Below are positions 19,636 through 28,380 of a DNA stretch of 64,000 bases, piece after piece; positions within the stretch are counted from its first letter, which is position 1; every line of letters begins with the position of its first letter. A program made the position numbers and the translations under genes. The notes under the pieces are model-generated. The model searched no databases and was not told the DNA's origin. It saw nothing but the letters and a program-made list of their open reading frames with translations. This DNA is from a virus: IMG/VR virus record IMGVR_UViG_3300010160_000025, positions 1 to 64,000 of that record; one strand, written 5' to 3'.

Positions 19636-20217
19636 CTAATTAAAGTTCATTGCTATCGATATTCGATTCTCAGTATTTGTTCCAGGTTCTACCATGTGAC
19701 GAAGGTATGATCTAAAAATTAATAAAGATCCAACTTTAGGAGGATATCCTATTCTTGAAAAACTCAACTGGTTTCTTGAGGGTATATTTTTTATAGGGCA
19801 CATGTCAGGTTCTTTAGGATCTTCAAAAACAATTTCGCCTGACCCTTCAGGCGCACTAACATAATATACTGCACTGAAAACAGATCCATTGTGTGTGTGA
19901 AATTCTTGAAAGTTTTTTCCGGTAGATACATTTGCCCATGCGCCACCGTTTATATAGGATCCAGTTGACCCGTGCATTTTTGAAAATTCGTATATATGCT
20001 CAGTAACTGCGACTATCAGCGGTTTGAAAAGCGGATCAGTTCTTAAATCATAGGTACAGTGTGTATTGTACGTGTCACCGATCCATCCGTCGCCGCCATT
20101 GGGAATGGTTTCTTGCAATTTTAGTATAGCAGTTTCCCATATTTTATTTTGTTCCTTTGTGAATAAATCAGATTGATGATATATTGCCACTGGAAACCAT
20201 AATGCTACTTCAGCCAT
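19636..20217 (-). CDS. 2OG-Fe(II) oxygenase, 2OG-FeII_Oxy_5-like
   Basis: 193 residues matching PF13759: 'GGAWANVSTGKNFQEFHTHN' with H107-x-H109, 'FSAVYYVSAPEGSGEIVFEDP', 'VGSLLIFRSYLRHMVEPGT' with H174, and R185 in 'ENRISIAMNFN'. The usual LFPS is IFRS here. A GGCGGAT stretch before the ATG may serve as a ribosome site. It lies in a four-gene minus-strand operon (21505 to 19008) together with a methyltransferase and two other oxygenases. Confidence 0.85.
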   Translation of the reverse strand: MAEVALWFPVAIYHQSDLFTKEQNKIWETAILKLQETIPNGGDGWIGDTYNTHCTYDLRTDPLFKPLIVAVTEHIYEFSKMHGSTGSYINGGAWANVSTGKNFQEFHTHNGSVFSAVYYVSAPEGSGEIVFEDPKEPDMCPIKNIPSRNQLSFSRIGYPPKVGSLLIFRSYLRHMVEPGTNTENRISIAMNFN

Positions 20218-20244
20218 TTTTATCCGCCCATATATTATTTTGAG

Positions 20245-20922
20245 TCATGCATATATCTCATATATTGGATAGTTTGCGTTTTTTTTAAAAACTGTAAAAC
20301 TATTTTGTATTTTTTTGTGCGGTTCTACAAACGTTATCATTTCAAACTCGTCACTTAGCTTGTTTTTTAGTTTAATCTCTGCTAAAAACAAGCGACCAAA
20401 AGCATTACCTGCTGTACTATGTATGATTATAATGCCACCAGGTAGTAACTGTTTGTAGGCACAATCAAACAAGTAAGCATACTCGGCGCCACTGCCAAAG
20501 TCTAACCAAATAAAGTCATATTTGTTGTGCTGAGTACTTATAGTTTTTAAAAACTCAAGACCTTCGTCAGTAACAAACTCAACTAATGTGTTTAAGTTTT
20601 CTTGTTTTAATATTTCAGGAACATCGTCAACTGCATAATCTTGATTAAATGTATCAACAACGGTAAATTTAGGATTATATCTGTTTTCCATAAACGCATT
20701 ATCTTTGTTGTTTATAAAAAATTCGTTGGGTTGTTTACTGTAATCTTCTTTTTTGATATCGTCGATTGCCTTTGCTAAAAATAAAGTTGAGTATCCTGCA
20801 CCAATTTCTAATATATTTTGAGGACGACAGCATCTAATCATTGAATACAAAAATACAGAAACTTCTTCTGTTAAGAAGTTTTTTGATAAAAGTTCAGTGT
20901 ATCGTGTATTGATTAATGACAT
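20245..20922 (-). CDS. SAM-dependent methyltransferase, class I (O-methyltransferase-like)
   Basis: 225 residues. Motif I 'NILEIGAGYSTLFLA' at ~36-50 is the SAM-binding glycine loop. 'KFTVVDTF' follows where an acidic residue for the ribose is expected. 'YDFIWLDFGSGAEYAYLFD' and 'LLPGGIIIIHST' form the next strands, as in the Methyltransf_24 / catechol-O-methyltransferase-like group. The substrate is not predictable; such enzymes often methylate hydroxyl groups, including ones made by oxygenases. The start follows the stop of the neighbouring oxygenase after one base, so it is translationally linked to it. A methyl cap on a hydroxylated product would fit the context but is inference. Confidence 0.82.
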   Translation of the reverse strand: MSLINTRYTELLSKNFLTEEVSVFLYSMIRCCRPQNILEIGAGYSTLFLAKAIDDIKKEDYSKQPNEFFINNKDNAFMENRYNPKFTVVDTFNQDYAVDDVPEILKQENLNTLVEFVTDEGLEFLKTISTQHNKYDFIWLDFGSGAEYAYLFDCAYKQLLPGGIIIIHSTAGNAFGRLFLAEIKLKNKLSDEFEMITFVEPHKKIQNSFTVFKKNANYPIYEIYA

Positions 20923-20923
20923 G

Positions 20924-21505
20924 TTATAGGGGTTCTAAGTTAATATTAAGTATTACTCGTCTATTACTATTGATTGGATTACTAGCAGTATGATATCTAA
21001 GTCCGTTAAATGCTATTAGCCTATTTGCCTTAGGTGAAATACGTTGTTTAGTAGTAAATGTTGTTGGCCTATCCAATATTGTAAATTGTTGATTAAAAAA
21101 CCAAGTATCGCCATCAGAGTCGTTAAGATAAAAGATTAATACATCGTGGGGACACGGGTAATCTACATGTGGAATATTATAATTTTCAGATGTAAATCCA
21201 ACCTTTGGAGTTTTTTGACTTAGTCTAGCTCTCACTAGATGATCCCTTGTGTATCCTAATTCGTCTTCTAACCGGGCCATAAAAATATCAAGCCATTTAT
21301 ATGTAAAACTCTCAATACCAGATTGTCGGTCATATATTATATGGTGCAGGCCGTCTGTTTCAATGGCCATTGGATCTATTACATGATTTTCTTCGGGAGC
21401 GATTGATACCGTTTCAGCATAGAACCATGGAAACTCTTCGCTAAGAACCGCGCGGTGCCATCGATTAAAGTCGTCCAGTGGCAAAAAATTATCTATTATG
21501 TGCAT
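20924..21505 (-). CDS. 2OG-Fe(II) oxygenase family protein (HVD type)
   Basis: 193 residues with H113-x-D115 in 'NIPHVDYPCPHDVLIFYLN', 'SDGDTWFFNQQF', H172 in 'GLRYHTASNP' and R182/183 in 'NRRVILNINL'. First gene of the minus-strand operon that continues with a methyltransferase and two more oxygenases. A perfect TATAAATA lies seven bases before the ATG. Same subgroup as the proteins starting at 7508, 8798 and 16260. Substrate unknown. Confidence 0.84.
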   Translation of the reverse strand: MHIIDNFLPLDDFNRWHRAVLSEEFPWFYAETVSIAPEENHVIDPMAIETDGLHHIIYDRQSGIESFTYKWLDIFMARLEDELGYTRDHLVRARLSQKTPKVGFTSENYNIPHVDYPCPHDVLIFYLNDSDGDTWFFNQQFTILDRPTTFTTKQRISPKANRLIAFNGLRYHTASNPINSNRRVILNINLEPL

Positions 21506-21512
21506 AGTTTAA

Positions 21513-21520
21513 TATTTATA
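21513..21520 (-). promoter_or_regulatory. T4-type late promoter box TATAAATA
   Basis: Perfect TATAAATA on the minus strand, seven bases before the oxygenase ATG at 21505. In the same 92-base divergent gap, TATAAGTA at 21547-21554 on the plus strand could drive the genes from 21598. Confidence 0.55.
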
Positions 21521-21597
21521 AAATATTTTGTGGGGCTGTAAAAAAATATAAGTACTACTATGAATCACTGTATACTTGCTATTATTTAGGATCCAAA

Positions 21598-22323
21598 ATG
21601 TTTGATATTTTTTTTAAAAGAAAGAAAATAGTTATAGACTGCTTTACTACCAACATAAATGCTCATAAGCTATTTCCTATACAACGTGCCGCAAGATTTT
21701 ATCCAGAATGGTGGAAGCAATTACCAAAAAGTGAAATGATAGAAAATAATGTTGGTTTACTAGTTGAGCGGCCAACAATAAAATCGTGTAGCGGGATTAA
21801 TAACTTGTATCAAGAAGGATTTGTGATCCCTTTATGGAGCGATGTAGTTATACAAACACGTGGCTTGAACTATTTGTTTACATTTGCTGATGGTGTTAGT
21901 TCGTTACCTTATCACAATTTAGACCAGTTAGGTTCAGATTTTTACGGATTTCTAAATATCAAATTTGATTCTCCTTGGAGAATACAAGAAAAAACAGGTG
22001 TTAAGTTTATCTTTATACAGCCTAGTTGGAATAATCCGATAGATTTGTTTAACAGCCATGCACTTCCGGGAGTTGTTGAATTTAAACATCAGCACACTAG
22101 CAATATAAACATGCTGATGTCTCGCCAACAACGATATCAGTGGGATGCTGGAAGGCCGTTGGCCCATGTAATACCAATTACTGATCAAGATATAGAAGTC
22201 AAAACACATCTAGTCGGCGAAGTTGAAGCTAGAGCTATGCAAGTTTTTAACCAACGTTCTCCATTTTTTTCAGGTTCGTACAAAAAGACTAAACAAATTA
22301 ATAAAGGAGTATGTCCGTTTTGA
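21598..22323 (+). CDS. Unknown protein, halogenase-cluster paralogue family (copy B)
   Basis: 241 residues, not recognised. Landmarks shared with copy A (8067) are 'IKSCSGINNLYQEGFVIP', 'WSDVVIQTRGLNYLFTFADG', 'DSPWRIQEKTGVKFIFIQP', 'LPGVVEFKHQHTSNINML', and 'WDAGRPLAHVIPI'. The tail 'QRSPFFSGSYKKTKQ' then 'KGVCPF' recalls the end of copy C ('NKKRCPYDK'). AGGA lies before the ATG. The last 13 bases overlap the start of halogenase copy 3, so the two are made together. The repeated coupling with halogenases suggests a dedicated partner, perhaps a substrate-binding, scaffold or reductase-like protein, but no cofactor motif is visible. Confidence 0.6.
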   Translation: MFDIFFKRKKIVIDCFTTNINAHKLFPIQRAARFYPEWWKQLPKSEMIENNVGLLVERPTIKSCSGINNLYQEGFVIPLWSDVVIQTRGLNYLFTFADGVSSLPYHNLDQLGSDFYGFLNIKFDSPWRIQEKTGVKFIFIQPSWNNPIDLFNSHALPGVVEFKHQHTSNINMLMSRQQRYQWDAGRPLAHVIPITDQDIEVKTHLVGEVEARAMQVFNQRSPFFSGSYKKTKQINKGVCPF

Positions 22324-23807
22324 AAATATCTAGCATAGTAATAGTTGGTGGTGGAACTAGCGGATGGCTCACAGCCGCTTACTTGTCAAATGCCTGTCCG
22401 GAAGTCTCTATAACAGTAATTGACAAAGAGATAGGAACTCCCATTGGAGTTGGGGAAGCTACCTTATTAAATTTTAAACCATTCATGGAAGAATGTGGAT
22501 TTGAAGTTGATGATTGGTTTTCTAAAATAGATGCTGGTTATAAATCTGGGATTTTATTCACAAACTGGTGTAAATCAAATCACGAAATTTGGCACCCGTT
22601 TTATAAAGGAAATCGAACAGTATCGATTGGCAATACAAAAAACAAACCGGTATACATGCACGATGTATGGTCAAAAGCACAACATCTTGATTTTAAGAAA
22701 TACAGTTTAGGCTACTACGAAGCATCTATTGATCACAATGTTGTTGATTCGTCAAGTTTGCACAACTATGCTTTTCATGTTGACTGCGGCAAGTTGGTTA
22801 CATACATTCAAGAAAAAATAAAAGATAAAATTAATATTATTCGTTCAGACGTTGTCAATGTTGTAGTTAATGATAGCGGCGGGGTCAAGCATTTAGAACT
22901 AAAAAATGGCAGTACAATCACTACTGATTTGTTTGTTGACTGTACTGGGTTTAAAAATCTATTAAGAGCTCCTAAAAAACGAGTTGATTTGACGGATCGC
23001 TTATTTGTCAATACCGCAGTGGTATGCCAAGTTCCTTATAAAGATCGCCCTGAAGAATTTAAACCATATGCTGTTTGTGATGCAGTGGATCATGGATGGA
23101 TATGGAAGATAGGTGTTAGTAGTCGTATAGGTAGCGGGTTAGTGTTTAACCGTGATCTTACCAGTATCGATGAAGCCAAACAATGTTTTGCAGATTACTG
23201 GAAAGGCCGAGTAGATATAGATAAAATTCGAGTGATTGATTGGACTCCGTTCTATAATAAAGATCAGTGGGAAGATAATGTTGTCAGTATTGGACTAAGT
23301 GCTGGATTTATTGAGCCACTGGAAAGTACAGGAATAGGGTTAATCACTGCTGGTATCACACAATTAAACAATGTTGTTAGAGAACAATATTATGACCAAG
23401 ACAATGTTGATTTTTTTAATCTACAAATGAAATTATATTTTGAAGACTGTGTTGATTTTGTATCAGGACATTATGCTAACAACAACAGAACAAGTAAGTT
23501 TTGGAATTTTGTCAAAGATAAATTTGAGCCTTCTGAAAAAATGAAATATTTTATTGAACATCTTGCTGACCCCACTATCAATATACCCTACAATGGCAAG
23601 TTTAACTTGATATTTGCAGGGGTTAACTGGTCGCTGATGTTATTACAACTTGGTTATCCTGTTGCTCCAAGAGATATCGATATCACAGATGAGCAAGCTG
23701 AAGAACTATTGATCAAGAACTATTTAAAATATGAAAAACATAAACATGTATGGTCTCGACCACATAGTTTAGAAGTAGATAGATTATCAGAAATAAGTAA
23801 ATTATGA
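22311..23807 (+). CDS. Flavin-dependent halogenase, tryptophan-halogenase family (copy 3)
   Basis: 498 residues. FAD loop GGGTSGW at 13-19, 'IGVGEATLLNF' at ~45-55, lysine K78 in 'DAGYKSGILFTNW', and 'GFIEPLESTG' with catalytic Glu equivalent E338 followed by Ser, as in PrnA (E346-S347). The signature at 263-268 reads WIWKIG: both Trp are kept, but the final Pro is Gly. An AAAGGAG site lies about six bases upstream of the ATG within copy B. The stop overlaps the next gene by four bases (ATGA). This gives a tight operon: copy B, halogenase 3, copy C, halogenase 4. Confidence 0.92.
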   Translation: MSVLKISSIVIVGGGTSGWLTAAYLSNACPEVSITVIDKEIGTPIGVGEATLLNFKPFMEECGFEVDDWFSKIDAGYKSGILFTNWCKSNHEIWHPFYKGNRTVSIGNTKNKPVYMHDVWSKAQHLDFKKYSLGYYEASIDHNVVDSSSLHNYAFHVDCGKLVTYIQEKIKDKINIIRSDVVNVVVNDSGGVKHLELKNGSTITTDLFVDCTGFKNLLRAPKKRVDLTDRLFVNTAVVCQVPYKDRPEEFKPYAVCDAVDHGWIWKIGVSSRIGSGLVFNRDLTSIDEAKQCFADYWKGRVDIDKIRVIDWTPFYNKDQWEDNVVSIGLSAGFIEPLESTGIGLITAGITQLNNVVREQYYDQDNVDFFNLQMKLYFEDCVDFVSGHYANNNRTSKFWNFVKDKFEPSEKMKYFIEHLADPTINIPYNGKFNLIFAGVNWSLMLLQLGYPVAPRDIDITDEQAEELLIKNYLKYEKHKHVWSRPHSLEVDRLSEISKL

Positions 23808-24541
23808 AAATAGTCAAATGGTCGTTCAATACCAGTCACGAATGGGATGTTGACCACCCGGAGTGCATTAAACCATTAGTAGATGGAGATTATTATCCGT
23901 TCAAACATCTAACTAAAGAAGCCACTGCTGTTAGAAAAGGCGCAACATTTTTAAAATGTCCGGCGCATACTGATTTTTTAAAAAATACATTTATATTCTG
24001 TGCTCCGTTTGACATAACAATAGAGCTTGATATAAAAGATGAAGGTGCAAGTAGGATATTTTGTGAAAACATTACCCAAGAACAATTTGAAAAATTAATT
24101 GATATGCGATTTTTATACAATGTTGACCGAGGTATTAATCCTTATCCGATTGTGGGTATTGATTGGTTGACTACTTTTCAAACTGACGAGTCTATGCTGT
24201 TACAAGTTTTTCCAGCTTTCATGCATCGTAATGATTTTACCGAAAAAGCAACAGTAGTCCCGGGGGAGTACGATATTAGCAAATGGACTAGGCCCGTTGA
24301 ATGTGTTTTTGAAGTTCGATCAAATGTTGAAAAGATTGTTATTAAAAAAGGTGATGCTATTTCTTATTTTAAATTTCACAGTGATGAAATCGTTAAACTT
24401 GAAAATCAACCAACACCGTGGCCAGATATACATCAGTGTAATGAAATACGTAATCAAAATGTATTCCGTCCTTTGAAAGAAAGATATCAGGCATTGGTTG
24501 AAGACAATAAAAAAAGGTGTCCGTATGATAAGCAAGATTAA
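23804..24541 (+). CDS. Unknown protein, halogenase-cluster paralogue family (copy C)
   Basis: 245 residues, not recognised. It is the most divergent of the three paralogues, but keeps the order 'FLKCPAHTDFLKNTFIF', a Trp-centred 'GIDWLTTFQTDESMLLQVFP' region, 'VVPGEYDISKW', 'IVIKKGDAISYFKF' and a Lys/Cys-rich end 'ERYQALVEDNKKRCPYD'. Predicted mostly beta, soluble, without signal peptide. It is sandwiched between halogenases 3 and 4, overlapping the former by four bases and the latter by 17 bases when the start at 24525 is used. Role unknown; the position argues for a partner of halogenase function. Confidence 0.6.
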   Translation: MKIVKWSFNTSHEWDVDHPECIKPLVDGDYYPFKHLTKEATAVRKGATFLKCPAHTDFLKNTFIFCAPFDITIELDIKDEGASRIFCENITQEQFEKLIDMRFLYNVDRGINPYPIVGIDWLTTFQTDESMLLQVFPAFMHRNDFTEKATVVPGEYDISKWTRPVECVFEVRSNVEKIVIKKGDAISYFKFHSDEIVKLENQPTPWPDIHQCNEIRNQNVFRPLKERYQALVEDNKKRCPYDKQD

Positions 24542-26087
24542 TAATATTGTAGTTGTTGGTGGTGGTAGTGCCGGTTGGATAGTGGCTACTACTCTGATAT
24601 CTCAGTTGCCCAATACTAAAATTACAGTGATTGAAAGTCCAAACATACCAACTGTTGGGGTAGGGGAAAGCACTATCGGTGGCATACGTGCATGGCTAAG
24701 ATTAGTTGGAATAAAAGACAATGATTTTATGTCTGCTTGTGATGCCAGTTACAAGCTAGCCATCAAATTTAATAATTTTTACAAACAAGATTCAGGGGCT
24801 TGGTATTATCCGTTTGGCGCTCCCTATTTGAAAGATACTATGCACGGGAGAGATGACTGGTTTATTAAAAAAACGCTGTATCCTAACACCCCAACAGAAG
24901 ATTATGCAAACACGTATTATTCTCAAATGGCTCTAGTTAATTCTAATACAATTCTTACAAACAATTTAGATCTAGATGGTTTTGATTTTTATAATCATAC
25001 AGCATTTCATTTTGATGCGGCCAAATTGGGAATATGGTTACGTGATCAATATTGTAAACCAAAAGGTATTAATCATATCGCCGCTGAAGTTGTAGAAATA
25101 ACACAGGATGATTCTGGAATTAAAGAACTTATATTGAGTTCAGGTGAAACAGTAACAGCTGATCTGTTTGTGGACTGTACTGGATTTAAATCATTGCTAC
25201 TGGGAGATGCACTGCAAGTTCCATTCAAAAGTTATGAACACCTATTGCCTAACAATCGTGCATGGGCCACTAGAATTGAATATACTGATAAAGAAAAACA
25301 ATTGGACTCAGTTACAGACTGTACTGCGTTAGATAACGGCTGGGTTTGGAATATACCTCTATGGAGTAGGATTGGCACTGGCTACGTTTACAGTGATAAA
25401 TTTATTAGTCCAGAACAAGCCAAACTAGATTTTATTACACATTTGCAATCAAAAGGGTACGATACTAAACATTGCGAATTTAGAGATATTAATATACGTG
25501 TAGGCATGCATGAAAAATTATGGGTTAAAAATGTAGTGGCTCTAGGTCTCAGTGCGGCTTTTATTGAACCATTAGAAAGTACTGGATTACTTACTACGCA
25601 CGATTTTGCTAAAACTTTGTGTAATGTGTTATTACGTGGTAGTGTTAGCCAATGGGATCGAGACGAGTTTAATTTAAAATGTGAAGATGAGTTTAACTAC
25701 TGGGCACAATTTGTAAGTATGCATTATGCATTGAGTCATCGAGACGATAGTGAATACTGGAGAGCCATTAGTAGGAAATCATTTACAGACTTAACACCAT
25801 TTGTTAATAAAATGCAAACTCAAGGTTTGTATTTTCAAACTATGTATCAAAAAAACTTTGTAAAATTTTTCCAAGACGACAACGGTATTAATTGCTTGGC
25901 GGCAGGAATGAACTGGAATCCCAACGACTATGTAACATTACGCAGTATATTTGCTGTTGGTACAGATCTAAGAGAAGAGTTTGGTCTAATTATTATGCGA
26001 TTAACTGAAAGACAAACAAAATGGAAAGAGGCTGTAAAAACAGCCCCTAGTCTATATCAGTATCTTAAAGATAAGTTTTATAGTTAA
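24525..26087 (+). CDS. Flavin-dependent halogenase, tryptophan-halogenase family (copy 4)
   Basis: 520 residues from ATG 24525 (MISKINNIVVVGGG). The frame is open from 24498, but 24525 has AGGTG six bases upstream and puts the FAD loop near the N-terminus, as in the other copies. GGGSAGW at 12-18, 'GVGESTIGG' at ~45-53, lysine K77 in 'DASYKLAIKF', WVWNIP at 273-278 (complete WxWxIP), and 'FIEPLESTG' with catalytic Glu equivalent E351 followed by Ser. All active-site landmarks of PrnA/RebH-type halogenases are present. The 3' end overlaps by four bases the convergent glycine-rich fibre gene. Confidence 0.94.
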   Translation: MISKINNIVVVGGGSAGWIVATTLISQLPNTKITVIESPNIPTVGVGESTIGGIRAWLRLVGIKDNDFMSACDASYKLAIKFNNFYKQDSGAWYYPFGAPYLKDTMHGRDDWFIKKTLYPNTPTEDYANTYYSQMALVNSNTILTNNLDLDGFDFYNHTAFHFDAAKLGIWLRDQYCKPKGINHIAAEVVEITQDDSGIKELILSSGETVTADLFVDCTGFKSLLLGDALQVPFKSYEHLLPNNRAWATRIEYTDKEKQLDSVTDCTALDNGWVWNIPLWSRIGTGYVYSDKFISPEQAKLDFITHLQSKGYDTKHCEFRDINIRVGMHEKLWVKNVVALGLSAAFIEPLESTGLLTTHDFAKTLCNVLLRGSVSQWDRDEFNLKCEDEFNYWAQFVSMHYALSHRDDSEYWRAISRKSFTDLTPFVNKMQTQGLYFQTMYQKNFVKFFQDDNGINCLAAGMNWNPNDYVTLRSIFAVGTDLREEFGLIIMRLTERQTKWKEAVKTAPSLYQYLKDKFYS

Positions 26088-27205
26088 TACTTGACAATAA
26101 CAACACCCGATCCACCGTCTGCACCATGTTGTCCGCCGCCACCGCCACCACCAGTATTAGCACCGCCAGTACCGCCTCGTGCTGTAGGTTGTCCGTTTTG
26201 ACCGGCATTAAACGACATACCGCCACCTACACCGTGTCTAGTTGGAGGAGCACCATATGGTCCAGCATGGTGACTCGATCCACCACCGCCACCACCAATG
26301 CCGCCATTATAGTGGCCAAACCCGTAGTGTGCGCCACCTGCGCCACCACCACCAAAATACATAACGCTGTTTAATATATCACTGGCAGCACCTGCACCAC
26401 CATTGTGGTCACAGCCGTTAAAACTGCTTCGACGATTAGTTCGTGTATCTGGAGCATCGGTGCCGCGGCCACCTGCACCACCACCGCCACCGCCCAGGTG
26501 AGCGTTGTCAGTTTCTTGATTGAAACGAACACCACTTCCGCCTGGAAATCCTTGACCCGCAGTACCAATACCCCCATAACTGCGAGTACGGTTATCAACG
26601 CCGTCACCAGTATTAGCGCCGCCGCCTCCTGTTGCACCAGAGCGACCCGGGGTATCAGTACGACCAATGGCACCCGGACTAGAATGACTCCAACTGCCAC
26701 CTCCACCGCCACCCAGTGCAGTTAATGATCCAAATACTGAGTTACCGCCATTTGGTCCTGCCACAGTAGGACTACGTCCGCCACCGCCGCCACCTACTGT
26801 GACAGGAACTCCGCTACCGTTTGTTACTGCATAGGATCGACTTTGAATGACTCCGCCACCGCCGCCACCACCGCACCAGTCATAGCCACTTGAGCCACCA
26901 CCACCGACTACTAGTACTTGCACATTTCCACTAAATGTTGGCGTAAATGTAGCAGTACCAACTGTGCTAAAAATATGTACAATACCGTTAGTCGTGTAAA
27001 ATATGCTGTCTCCGCCTGTGCCGATTAAGCCTGGTGAAAAGCCAGTTACTGGTCTCCATGCGGCACCGTCATAAAACTCTAAAGTATTAGATCCACTGGC
27101 TGTGCTGAATCGAATCTTTCCGGCAGCGCCTGCTGTACTTTGCGTTTGATTTGGCAAAGTCACTGCGGTAGTATTGTTAAACGTGGTATTTTGTAATATT
27201 GCCAT
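26084..27205 (-). CDS. Glycine-rich adhesin-like tail fibre protein (paralogue 1)
   Basis: 373 residues. The N-terminal ~90 residues ('SAGAAGKIRFSTASGSNTLEFYDGAAWRPVTG') form a fibre-attachment type domain shared by three tandem paralogues. A strand-rich bridge 'FTPTFSGNVQVLVVGGGGSS' follows. The remaining ~260 residues are dominated by glycine runs (GGGGGGGV, GGGGGGSW, GGGGGAGG) separated by short variable loops, ending 'SGVVIVKY'. This layout resembles the gp38-like adhesin of T-even phages such as S16, where polyglycine-II helices carry receptor-binding loops. Inference: a distal fibre-tip adhesin. Last gene of the long minus-strand virion operon. Confidence 0.75.
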   Translation of the reverse strand: MAILQNTTFNNTTAVTLPNQTQSTAGAAGKIRFSTASGSNTLEFYDGAAWRPVTGFSPGLIGTGGDSIFYTTNGIVHIFSTVGTATFTPTFSGNVQVLVVGGGGSSGYDWCGGGGGGGVIQSRSYAVTNGSGVPVTVGGGGGGRSPTVAGPNGGNSVFGSLTALGGGGGGSWSHSSPGAIGRTDTPGRSGATGGGGANTGDGVDNRTRSYGGIGTAGQGFPGGSGVRFNQETDNAHLGGGGGGAGGRGTDAPDTRTNRRSSFNGCDHNGGAGAASDILNSVMYFGGGGAGGAHYGFGHYNGGIGGGGGGSSHHAGPYGAPPTRHGVGGGMSFNAGQNGQPTARGGTGGANTGGGGGGGQHGADGGSGVVIVKY

Positions 27206-27218
27206 TTTTTATTCTCTA

Positions 27219-28367
27219 TTAGTATCTTACGATCACAATGCCTGCACCGCCGGCTGATCCATGGTTGCCATATTGGTACTGTGTTCCGCCGCCGCCGCCA
27301 CCTGTGTTGGCTCCACCATCACCTGCATTATTCTGTGCTGTACATGCGCCACCTGCATTTAGTGCCATGCCGCCACCTGGGCCATTAAAAAAGTTTGCGC
27401 CGGGCTGACGTGGGTTTCCGTGTTGTATACCAGCACCTCCACCTCCACCAATACCGCCTGCGGCTGCTGTAGTTCCGTTAGCTTGGTGAATAGCACCACC
27501 ACCACCGCCGCCCCAGTATAGGGTATAACCTAAAATATCACTGGCTGCTCCTGGTCCGCCATGTCCAAGACCGCCTTCGTGTGCATCGTCTGCGGCATTC
27601 ATGCCAGCTCCGCCAGCTCCGCCACCACCACCATTTGTGTGAGTATTATCGCCTTGGTTATTAAATCTCACACCACTTCCACCTGGGAAGCCTTGACCTT
27701 GAACGCCGAGGCCGCCAAAACATCGTTGACGGCTATCTGCAGGACCGTAACCGTATGGGTTTCCAGATCCATGGTCAGTAGTACATCCACCACCACCCGA
27801 ACCACCAGGTTGTCCTGCTTGACCGTCCCATGATCCGCCAGCTCCGCCACCATAACTAGTGATTGAACCAAATACTGAATTACTGCCAGTGTTTCCTCTA
27901 TTTGGAAAACTTGGACGAGGGGCTCCTGCTCCTACTGTAATAGGAATACCTGTGCCGCTTGATACTGAATATGCTCTGTTATAGATTACTCCACCACCAC
28001 CACCACCGCCACCAAGGTGAGATCCACCACTTCCGCCACCTGCGATTACTAACACTTCTACGGTGCCAGTGAATGCCGGTGTAAATGTAAAGTTACCCGT
28101 TGAGGTAAACATGTGTACTACGCCACTGGCTCTGTTGGCATTATTTGCAGTTGAATACATGATAGTATCACCGCCTGTGCCGATTGACCCTTTACTGATA
28201 CCAGTAACAGGTTTCCATCCAGTAGCATCATAAAATTCTAGTAAGTTACTTGCAGTATTAACACGAATCATGCCGGCTGTAGGCGAGCCCGGTCTATTAC
28301 CAGTAGTACTAATCGGTAATGTTACAGATCCAGTTTGATTAAAACTTGTTGTTTGTAGTTGTGCCAT
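27219..28367 (-). CDS. Glycine-rich adhesin-like tail fibre protein (paralogue 2)
   Basis: 382 residues, same plan as its two neighbours: 'GSPTAGMIRVNTASNLLEFYD' and 'GWKPVTGISKGSIGTGGDT', then 'GTVEVLVIAGGGSGGSHLGG', glycine-run region, and end 'GIVIVRY'. The loops between glycine runs differ from the other copies (e.g. 'HTNGGGGGAGGAGMNAADDA'), while the runs and the segment 'GQGFPGGSGVRFNNQGDNTH' are kept. This is what is expected for adhesins with variable binding loops on a fixed frame. Thirteen bases separate it from paralogue 1. AGAGAAG lies before the ATG. Confidence 0.75.
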   Translation of the reverse strand: MAQLQTTSFNQTGSVTLPISTTGNRPGSPTAGMIRVNTASNLLEFYDATGWKPVTGISKGSIGTGGDTIMYSTANNANRASGVVHMFTSTGNFTFTPAFTGTVEVLVIAGGGSGGSHLGGGGGGGGVIYNRAYSVSSGTGIPITVGAGAPRPSFPNRGNTGSNSVFGSITSYGGGAGGSWDGQAGQPGGSGGGGCTTDHGSGNPYGYGPADSRQRCFGGLGVQGQGFPGGSGVRFNNQGDNTHTNGGGGGAGGAGMNAADDAHEGGLGHGGPGAASDILGYTLYWGGGGGGAIHQANGTTAAAGGIGGGGGAGIQHGNPRQPGANFFNGPGGGMALNAGGACTAQNNAGDGGANTGGGGGGTQYQYGNHGSAGGAGIVIVRY

Positions 28368-28380
28368 TTATTCTTCTCTG

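Noticed and set aside
26371-26712. Overlapping frames inside the glycine-rich genes (several of 60-113 codons on both strands)
   Set aside because: Shadows of GGN codon runs; compositions of almost only Val/Ala or Thr/Ala/Ser with no start signal.
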